Assembly (NCBI GenBank): GCA_020723325.1
Contig: DYJD01000032.1
Span: 1-64,000 of the forward strand
From: Desulfosudis oleivorans
GTDB taxonomy: Bacteria > Desulfobacterota > Desulfobacteria > Desulfobacterales > SURF-7
Direction of reading: 5' to 3'
DNA: 64,000 nt
Shown here: piece by piece, positions 58,179-64,000 of the stretch
How the letters are laid out: each line of letters begins with the position of its first letter
Numbering within the stretch: the stretch's first letter is position 1
Program-made: the position numbers and the translations under genes
The notes under the pieces: generated by a model
The model's database searches: none
Told to the model about the DNA's origin: nothing
The model's input: only the letters and a program-made list of their open reading frames with translations

Positions 58179-59599
58179 GGCAATTCATTCCTCTTCAGGG
58201 TTGTTACCGTTCCTTCAGACCGGATGATATGGATCAGCAACGGCATCTGCCCCACAGCGTGCGCCGCGCATGTCAGACAGGGATCATAGGCGCGGATGGC
58301 CATTTCGACGCGGTTCAGCAGGCCTTCCTTGATCCGGCCTTTTTGAATGAATTCTTTGGCCGTTGCCTTGATGCTCAGGTTGATGGCCGGATTGTTCTGG
58401 ACCGTGGCCACAATCAGATTGACTTTTTCCACCCGGCCGAAATCATCCGCCCAATAGTGATGAAAAACCGTTCCGCGGGGCGCTTCAATAACGCCCACGC
58501 CTTCGCCGCCTTTGCGCTCCGCCTTTATGCGCACCTTCTTGGAGATGATTTCAGGATCCTTGATCAGCTCCAAGGCATGCTCGACACTGTAGAGCATTTC
58601 GATCAGCCGGGCATAATGATAATACAGGGTGTGATGAACCGGCCCATCCGCCAGGCTTTTAAACTCCTTTAATTCCTTATCCGCCAATGGGGTTGAAATG
58701 CGGGAACATACATTCAGGCGGGCCAGGCTGTTCACCCGGTAAATCCCCTCCGGCCAGCCTCTGGCTTTATTATAGGGGAATTTCAAATAACTCCAGTCCT
58801 CCACCCGTTCGGCGATATGGTCAAGATACCGGGCCGGGTCAAAATCGGCGATTTCATTGCCGCGGGCGTCGATCATGCGGACCGTGCCGTCGTATAAATC
58901 CAGGGCACCCTTGTTCACCAAGCCCATATACATGGTTTGGATATCCGCAATCCGTTGAATCAGCTCAGCCTGTTGTTCCAACACTTTCTTGCCCAAGGCC
59001 AAGGCTTCCATGGCCATGGGCAGCGCTTCGTCGAGCCGCCGGTGAATCTCATAGCGTTCTTCGTGTTGCAGGGCTTTCGCCATTCCGCCGGGAACCGCAA
59101 CAGAAGGATGAATGGGGCGACCAGCTACGATTTCAATGATTTCCTGGCCGATGGCCCGCAGACGAATGGCCTTGCGGGCCAAGTCGGGATCGGCAGCGGC
59201 GATTCCCAGAATATTTCGCAGGGTCGGATCCACGTCCGGCCCCAGCACCAGATCCGGCGCCGCCAAATAAAAAAAATGCAAGGCATGGGAGTGAATCATC
59301 TGCCCCATATGCATCAGCTTCCGCAGCATGGTTCCTGCCCGGGGAGGGGTAACGCCGAATATGGCATCACAAGCTTTGGCCGAAGCCAGATGATGGGTTA
59401 CAGGGCAGATACCGCAAGTACGCTGGACGATCTGGGGCAGTTCCCATACCATCCGGCCTTCCAGAAACTTTTCAAACCCCTTGAATTCCAGGGCAAGGAA
59501 ACGAGCATCCGTCACCTCTCCGGCTTCATCCAAATGTATATCGATTTTGGCATGGCCCTCGATGCGGGTAGCAGTTTCAATGGTGATCACATTGTCCAT
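58175..59599 (-). CDS. mvhA: NiFe hydrogenase large subunit (MvhA-like, group 3)
   Basis: The protein has 474 residues. The nickel-binding motifs are RTCGICPVTHH (about residue 62) and DPCLTCAAH near the C-terminus, followed by about 27 residues that the maturation protease should remove. Size and flanking genes fit the F420-non-reducing, cytoplasmic group 3c type. It oxidises or evolves H2 and passes electrons to the small subunit. Confidence 0.9.
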   Translation of the reverse strand: MDNVITIETATRIEGHAKIDIHLDEAGEVTDARFLALEFKGFEKFLEGRMVWELPQIVQRTCGICPVTHHLASAKACDAIFGVTPPRAGTMLRKLMHMGQMIHSHALHFFYLAAPDLVLGPDVDPTLRNILGIAAADPDLARKAIRLRAIGQEIIEIVAGRPIHPSVAVPGGMAKALQHEERYEIHRRLDEALPMAMEALALGKKVLEQQAELIQRIADIQTMYMGLVNKGALDLYDGTVRMIDARGNEIADFDPARYLDHIAERVEDWSYLKFPYNKARGWPEGIYRVNSLARLNVCSRISTPLADKELKEFKSLADGPVHHTLYYHYARLIEMLYSVEHALELIKDPEIISKKVRIKAERKGGEGVGVIEAPRGTVFHHYWADDFGRVEKVNLIVATVQNNPAINLSIKATAKEFIQKGRIKEGLLNRVEMAIRAYDPCLTCAAHAVGQMPLLIHIIRSEGTVTTLKRNELP

Positions 59600-59620
59600 T
59601 GCACGGCACCTCCTGGGTAA

Positions 59621-60505
59621 TTACTTTTGTTTGGCCGACATAGAAAGGGTGAAACGATATCCAAGCCCGGGGACGTCATCCATCAAACTTAGGGAGCCGG
59701 CTGGCAGGAGTGAAGCCAAGGCATTGACCCATTTGGCGCCTTGATCAAACGCATCCGTGGTCGGCCCCATGCACCCCCGGCAGGGCAGATTGCCCTTCAG
59801 ACAGCTGGCCTCACATCCGGCCCGGGTGGCCAGGCCCAAACAGGGGACTCCTTGTTCCAGGAAACAAAGGGTCGCATCGATTTCCTCCAATTCGCAGGGC
59901 GCAAAGGTCGTTTCGGTGATGAATTCGAAATCGGTGGTTGTCATTTTTTTATGGTTGCGACCACACTGGCTGCAGAGATTCTTATCCGATAAGTCCGGCG
60001 CTTTTCCTTCCAGCAGGTTCAACAGGCCGGCGCGCAGATAAGTGGTTGTGGGCGGGCAGCCCGGGATATAGCCTTCCACCGGAACGACTTGGTCCACCGG
60101 GCGGACATGGGGTATAAGCGCGGGCAGGCGAGGACCAACCGGTATCCGACCGTCCACGGTGCTTTCCGACTCGAGAAAAGACCGACGCATGATCGCTTCC
60201 ACCGGAAAAAAATTGCGCATTCCGGGTATGCCGCCGAAACAAGCGCAGGATCCCATGGGAATCAATTTCCCGGTCCGGTTGCGGATTTGCCTGACGGCGG
60301 CGACATCTTTTTCAGAGGCCACGCAGCCTTCCAACAGGGTGATATCCGCTTCGGGAAATTCCTTGATATCCATCAGGGTAGAACATTTCGTCAGCGCTAC
60401 TTTTTCCAGGACTTCCAGCAATTCCGCTTTCAGATCCACCAGGGCGATCTGACATCCGGAACAACCGGTCAAGGCAAAAATCGCCAATCTTGGTTTTGCC
60501 GTCAT
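59621..60505 (-). CDS. mvhG: NiFe hydrogenase small subunit (MvhG-like)
   Basis: The protein has 294 residues and lacks a Tat signal, so it is cytoplasmic. Cluster ligands appear in GCSGCQ, GSCACFGG, GCPP and the ferredoxin-like end (CSQCGRNHKK, CLGLATRAGC, CLKGNLPCRGCMGP). It carries electrons from the large subunit to the HdrA/MvhD-like protein encoded upstream, with which it overlaps by four bases. Confidence 0.88.
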   Translation of the reverse strand: MTAKPRLAIFALTGCSGCQIALVDLKAELLEVLEKVALTKCSTLMDIKEFPEADITLLEGCVASEKDVAAVRQIRNRTGKLIPMGSCACFGGIPGMRNFFPVEAIMRRSFLESESTVDGRIPVGPRLPALIPHVRPVDQVVPVEGYIPGCPPTTTYLRAGLLNLLEGKAPDLSDKNLCSQCGRNHKKMTTTDFEFITETTFAPCELEEIDATLCFLEQGVPCLGLATRAGCEASCLKGNLPCRGCMGPTTDAFDQGAKWVNALASLLPAGSLSLMDDVPGLGYRFTLSMSAKQK

Positions 60506-62118
60506 CTTCCCTCTCCCTTTGTCATTCTTTGGATTTCTTCTGTAAACTCACCGGCGGCCTTGGCAAACAATTCGCCCTCGTGGGGAGAAATGTCCAGAAT
60601 ACGCAGCCGCTCGGGATTGATTCCCCTGGATTCCAATATATTCCGGATCAGCACCACCCGTCGATCCAAATACAGATGGCCCACCAGGTTATGGCAATGG
60701 CCTTCGCGGCAACAGCCGAGCAAAACGCCGTCAAAACCGGTTTCAAAGGCTTGCAGGATATGCTGCATATCCACCCGGCCGCCGCAGACGACCTTGAGCG
60801 GATAGAGGCCGGCAGGGTAGGGATGCCCATCCATTCCGGCGGCATCGGCTGCCCGGTAAGCGCATCCGGCGCATAGAAAGGCCATGATGTTGGTTTCTTC
60901 CGGCTTGCGGGCGCGTTGAAAAATCTCAATGGCTTTTGAAATATGGCCCGTGGGGTTGGTAATGAGGTCGCGGGCGCCCGCTGGACAGGCCACCACACAA
61001 TTGCCGCAGCTTTTGCAGCGCCGAATATCCACAATCGAAGTCTTCAGCCTCTCATCGATGCTGCAGGCATTGAAGGCACATACTTTTGTGCAGGTGCGGC
61101 ACAAACCGCATTCATTGGAAGCCACCCGGGAGACGGCGACGTTATGGCGCATCCAGGGAGCATATAAGAGGGTCATGATGTCCATTGCGGCGCTGCCGGC
61201 TTGGAGGCTTTGATCCCGGAACTGGTCGTCCGTGCTGAGCGCTGCATTTGACGGCAGCACGATGGAGATGCCATTGACGGCGGATCGGGTTGCCAGGGTA
61301 TGCTGGTTGCGGGCCTGGGGGGCGCCGTCTGCATTGAAATCAATCTGTAAAAGCGACCAAAGATGTTGAAAGACCGGGTAGTCTTTGCCCACTGCGGCGA
61401 TGATGGCGCCGTACCTTTCCTTTGCGCTTTCACCTTCCCGGGTTAAGGTGACCTCGTAATCACCGGCCCAACCAGCCACATCGATCACCTCGGTGGCTGT
61501 CCGGAAGTTGAAAAGGTGGGAACCTTCAAGCTTGGTGCGCGACAGGTTCATATCCGATCTGTATTCGCTTGCATAACGCCAGTCATCGAAGGGATGAACG
61601 ATATTCACCCTGAGATTGTTGCGCACCAGGTGATAAGCAGCCAACAACGCCGCTTCGCCGGCGCCCACAACGAGCACCTTCCTGTGCGGGGGTTCATCGA
61701 TCACTTCGCAGGGTTTATAGATCGATGCGCTTGCCAAGGCCACATCGGTGAGGGCGCGCGCTTTCCGGAACAGTACCTCTTCGGTTGCTTTTGGATGCGC
61801 GAGCAGGCATTGTTCCCTCAGATTCGCATGGAAAATCATATTGGGATTGACGCCGCTTGACATGAGTTCTTCCAGCAGCGCTTCTCCGCCGATGGTGGAT
61901 TTGATGAACTCCGGGGAACAGCCAGCGAGAACGACGGCATCGAGTTTATGCGTCGAAATGAGCCGGACCATGGTGTCGATGGAACTGCGCGACAACATTT
62001 CATGAAATACATGGACGGTTGCCGCCGAATCTTGGTAAGAGTCGGCCAGGTATTGCAGATCGAATTTAGGGCCTTCAATGCACGGCGCTTGACAGAAGAA
62101 CAGTCCTACTTTTTTCAT
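60502..62118 (-). CDS. HdrA-MvhD fusion-like protein
   Basis: The protein has 538 residues. The N-terminal part (1-130) resembles the HdrA start (VVLAGCSPEF). A nucleotide-binding segment follows (VLVVGAGEAALLAAYHLV, 146-163). Two [4Fe-4S] motifs lie around 340-385 (CGLCRTCTKVC, CKSCGNCVVAC). The C-terminal 130 residues are MvhD (CAGCAYRAAD, VCGGRVD, GCCREGHCHN). It links the hydrogenase to soluble carriers. HdrB and HdrC are not encoded here, so the partner that completes electron bifurcation must lie elsewhere. Confidence 0.82.
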   Translation of the reverse strand: MKKVGLFFCQAPCIEGPKFDLQYLADSYQDSAATVHVFHEMLSRSSIDTMVRLISTHKLDAVVLAGCSPEFIKSTIGGEALLEELMSSGVNPNMIFHANLREQCLLAHPKATEEVLFRKARALTDVALASASIYKPCEVIDEPPHRKVLVVGAGEAALLAAYHLVRNNLRVNIVHPFDDWRYASEYRSDMNLSRTKLEGSHLFNFRTATEVIDVAGWAGDYEVTLTREGESAKERYGAIIAAVGKDYPVFQHLWSLLQIDFNADGAPQARNQHTLATRSAVNGISIVLPSNAALSTDDQFRDQSLQAGSAAMDIMTLLYAPWMRHNVAVSRVASNECGLCRTCTKVCAFNACSIDERLKTSIVDIRRCKSCGNCVVACPAGARDLITNPTGHISKAIEIFQRARKPEETNIMAFLCAGCAYRAADAAGMDGHPYPAGLYPLKVVCGGRVDMQHILQAFETGFDGVLLGCCREGHCHNLVGHLYLDRRVVLIRNILESRGINPERLRILDISPHEGELFAKAAGEFTEEIQRMTKGEGR

Positions 62119-62246
62119 AGCGCTTTTCTCCGTTTGAGTGCTTCAGTTCTGCCGGCAAATCGCGGATACATCCCATTAAAAAATTTGATCCGATAAATGT
62201 CAAGCTGATATTCCCGGACTTCACCCCGGCGATTCAGAAAGCCGAC

Positions 62247-62756
62247 TTACAAGATGGTCCGGTAGGCTTCGGCCAATTTCAAATAATTGCGCACCGGGTT
62301 CTGATAGGGCTGATTGGAATCTCGGGGTAGTTCTTTCTTCACCGCAGCCGGCGCGCCGGCCACCAACTGAAACGGCCCGACCTGCTGGCCTTCCTTGACC
62401 ACGGATGCGGCGGCGACAACGGTTCCTTGCTTGACATGGGCCTGGTTCAGGATCACGGCATTGATGCCGATCAGGCAGTCGTCCTCCACCAGGCAGCCAT
62501 GGACAACGGCGTTGTGACCCACGGTGACGTTGTCGCCGATGAGGGCCGGGCAGTCAAAATCGGTGTGCACCGTGCAGTTGTCCTGGATATTGGTGTTCTC
62601 ACCGATGACGATGCCGGCCATGTCGCCCCGGAGCACGGTATTGAACCAGATGCTGGCATTGTCTTTGATGACCACATCGCCGATGACTACGGCAGTGGGG
62701 GCGATGAATACGTTGTTTCCGATCTGCGGTTTTTTGCCGCCATAGGCAATGATCAT
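62247..62756 (-). CDS. Gamma carbonic anhydrase-family protein
   Basis: The protein has 169 residues, made of hexapeptide repeats (IGDVVIKDNASIWFNTVLRGDM) that form a left-handed beta-helix trimer. Metal-ligand histidines are in VHTDFDCP and VGHNAVVHGC. Relatives such as YrdA/PaaY bind zinc or iron; CO2 hydration is possible but not shown for many. It overlaps the LOG gene by four bases. Confidence 0.85.
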   Translation of the reverse strand: MIIAYGGKKPQIGNNVFIAPTAVVIGDVVIKDNASIWFNTVLRGDMAGIVIGENTNIQDNCTVHTDFDCPALIGDNVTVGHNAVVHGCLVEDDCLIGINAVILNQAHVKQGTVVAAASVVKEGQQVGPFQLVAGAPAAVKKELPRDSNQPYQNPVRNYLKLAEAYRTIL

Positions 62757-63355
62757 GTCATCCTCATGCGGCTGTTCAATTGCAACGCCCAGACAGCCTT
62801 GTCAAATTCCGGCGGCTGAAAGTTTTCCAAACGTTCAAGCAAAGATTGGGGCCGGCTGTCCACCAGGATCATGTCCTGGTGGGCCTTTACCAGGAAGTGT
62901 TCGGCGGTCATATGGTCCAGGAACTGGATCAGTTTTTCAAAATAGCCGCAGATGTTTAAAAGGCCGCAGGGCTTGTGGTGGATGCCGAGCTGGGTCCAGG
63001 TGAGCACCTCGATGAATTCCTCCAGGGTGCCGAGCCCGCCGGGCAGGGCGATGAAGCCGTCGGAGAGTTCGGCCATGAGGGCTTTGCGTTCGTGCATGGA
63101 ATCGACCACGCGCAGATCCTTAAGTTCCGTGAAGGCCACTTCCCGTTCCGCCAGGGCCTTGGGAATCACGCCGATGATCTCGCCGCCTTTTTCCAGCACG
63201 GCGTGGGCCAGGGCCCCCATGGTGCCCACATTGGCCCCGCCGTAAACCAGGCCGAGGCCTTTGGCAGCCAAGGCCTGTCCCAGCTCAACGGCCGCCCGGA
63301 CGTATTCCGGCCGGGCGCCGGGGCTGGAGCCGCAAAACACACAGATCCGCCGCAT
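62753..63355 (-). CDS. LOG-family protein (cytokinin riboside monophosphate phosphoribohydrolase-like)
   Basis: The protein has 200 residues in a Rossmann fold. The family motif PGGLGTLEEFIE and the upstream MHERKALM are intact, with CVFCGSS at the start. LOG-type enzymes hydrolyse nucleoside 5'-monophosphates to base and ribose phosphate. The gene directly follows the epimerase gene. Confidence 0.88.
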   Translation of the reverse strand: MRRICVFCGSSPGARPEYVRAAVELGQALAAKGLGLVYGGANVGTMGALAHAVLEKGGEIIGVIPKALAEREVAFTELKDLRVVDSMHERKALMAELSDGFIALPGGLGTLEEFIEVLTWTQLGIHHKPCGLLNICGYFEKLIQFLDHMTAEHFLVKAHQDMILVDSRPQSLLERLENFQPPEFDKAVWALQLNSRMRMT

Positions 63356-63760
63356 TTATTTCCGTTCGCAAAGCTCCACCAGCACGCCGCTGGTGGATTT
63401 GGGGTGAAGGAAAGCGATTCTGGCACCGCCGGCGCCTTTGCGGGGGGTTTCGTCGATGAGACGGATGCCTTTGGCCTTGAGTTCCGCCAGGGCGGCTTCG
63501 ATGTCATCCACCCGGAAGGCAATATGCTGGATGCCTTCGCCCTTTTTCTCCAGGTATTTGGCAATGGGGCCGTCCGGTGCAGTGGATTCCAGAAGTTCCA
63601 CCTCGCTTTCACCCACAGGGAAAAAGGCGGTGGTCACTTTTTGCTCGGCCACGGTCTCCTTGCCTTCAAAATGGAGGCCCAGCACATCGGTCCAGAATTT
63701 CTTGCCTTCGTCAATGCTGTTGACGGCGATTCCCAGATGGTCGATTTTCAGTATGTTCAT
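63356..63760 (-). CDS. mce: Methylmalonyl-CoA epimerase
   Basis: The protein has 134 residues with a vicinal-oxygen-chelate fold. The metal ligands are in DHLGIAV (His), GIQHIAFRV (His) and VELCE (Glu). It interconverts (R)- and (S)-methylmalonyl-CoA in propionate or succinate metabolism. Its ATG overlaps the stop of the upstream aminotransferase. Confidence 0.92.
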   Translation of the reverse strand: MNILKIDHLGIAVNSIDEGKKFWTDVLGLHFEGKETVAEQKVTTAFFPVGESEVELLESTAPDGPIAKYLEKKGEGIQHIAFRVDDIEAALAELKAKGIRLIDETPRKGAGGARIAFLHPKSTSGVLVELCERK

Positions 63761-64000
63761 GTAAAACTCCTTTCTTTGGCCTTCTCAAAAGCCCGGCGGA
63801 AACCCGGCATGGCATTTACAATGGTCTTTTCATCCACGCAATAGGCGATCCGGAAATGGCCCGGGCCGCCGAAACCGCTGCCGGGCACGGTAAGAACCAA
63901 TTCCTCCTGGAGCAGGCGGACGAACTGCACGTCGTCGGCCAAGGGGGATTTGGGGAACAAGTAAAAAGCGCCGGCCGGTTTGGTGAACTCATAACCGATA
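63757..64000 (-). CDS. Aminotransferase class I/II, C-terminal part (runs off the window)
   Basis: About 80 residues are visible, beginning in YEFTKPAGAFYLFPKSP and continuing LTVPGSGFGGPGHFRIAYCVD, both typical of the last domain of aspartate-aminotransferase-like enzymes. The arginine in FRIAY would bind the substrate carboxylate. The PLP lysine and start codon lie beyond base 64000. Confidence 0.85.
   Translation of the reverse strand, partial: IGYEFTKPAGAFYLFPKSPLADDVQFVRLLQEELVLTVPGSGFGGPGHFRIAYCVDEKTIVNAMPGFRRAFEKAKERSFT

Overview
The window looks like chromosomal DNA of a strictly anaerobic member of the Desulfobacterota (Desulfobacterales-like). The evidence is metabolic: a four-subunit ferredoxin-dependent 2-oxoacid oxidoreductase, a tungsten/molybdenum aldehyde:ferredoxin oxidoreductase (AOR), a cytoplasmic MvhADG/HdrA-type NiFe hydrogenase and methylmalonyl-CoA epimerase. 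GC-rich core genes alternate with AT-rich accessory islands. I saw no rRNA, tRNA, CRISPR array or intact transposase.

Layout. 1-4.3 kb: small AT-rich genes and an RtcB RNA ligase, separated by attC-like sites with matching core boxes, which I read as a decayed integron cassette array without a visible integrase. 4.6-7.3 kb: a lipoprotein, a DUF4143 ATPase behind a perfect palindrome, and a DUF1778-GNAT toxin-antitoxin pair. 7.4-9.9 kb: two neighbouring pseudogenes (a beta-propeller and a Ycf46-like AAA ATPase). 10.1-14.2 kb: a 2-oxoacid oxidoreductase operon (gamma, delta, alpha, beta) and a CbiT-like protein. 15.6-27.9 kb: an AOR locus with a three-domain sensor/kinase-like protein, a MoxR AAA ATPase, a zincin-vWA protein, a membrane protein, two unknowns and an adenylate-forming ligase. 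28-32.6 kb: miscellaneous small genes and remnants. 32.7-36.9 kb: a minus-strand stress operon with four small heat-shock proteins, DnaJ and an HtrA-like protease. 38.8-48.6 kb: a conflict (defence-like) island of TIR, Trypco1-like, ChlI-like AAA, ChlD-like vWA, TIR-CHAT and trypsin-NACHT-FGE proteins. 49.3-52.5 kb: a Tat flavoprotein, an SRPBCC protein and PlsC. 52.6-57.5 kb: SEC-C, SWIM and SNF2 proteins. 57.5-62.1 kb: hydrogenase. 62.2-64 kb: gamma carbonic anhydrase, LOG, methylmalonyl-CoA epimerase and a partial aminotransferase.

Two loci deserve most attention. The 38.8-48.6 kb island has the logic of an NTP-dependent conflict system: a NACHT switch with a protease at one end and a possibly diversified FGE (C-type-lectin-like) domain at the other, a ChlI/ChlD-type remodelling machine, and TIR and CHAT effector modules. 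It is bracketed by REP elements and sits next to a mazEF remnant. The 15.6-27.9 kb locus couples a tungsten-type oxidoreductase to a MoxR-vWA pair and to a protein that joins a dead cysteine-hydrolase fold, an intact-looking phosphotransferase and a TRPM2/NUDT9-like domain whose catalytic glutamates are lost. That composition suggests ADP-ribose-type ligand sensing rather than hydrolysis.

Several dispersed repeat families run through the intergenic regions: REP/MITE units, inverted degenerate-hexamer elements, a 'TTCGTG' repeat and IS-end-like repeats. Remnants of a REP-associated transposase, a MazEF module, a YkgJ-family protein and a second DUF4143 ATPase show active decay of the accessory regions.
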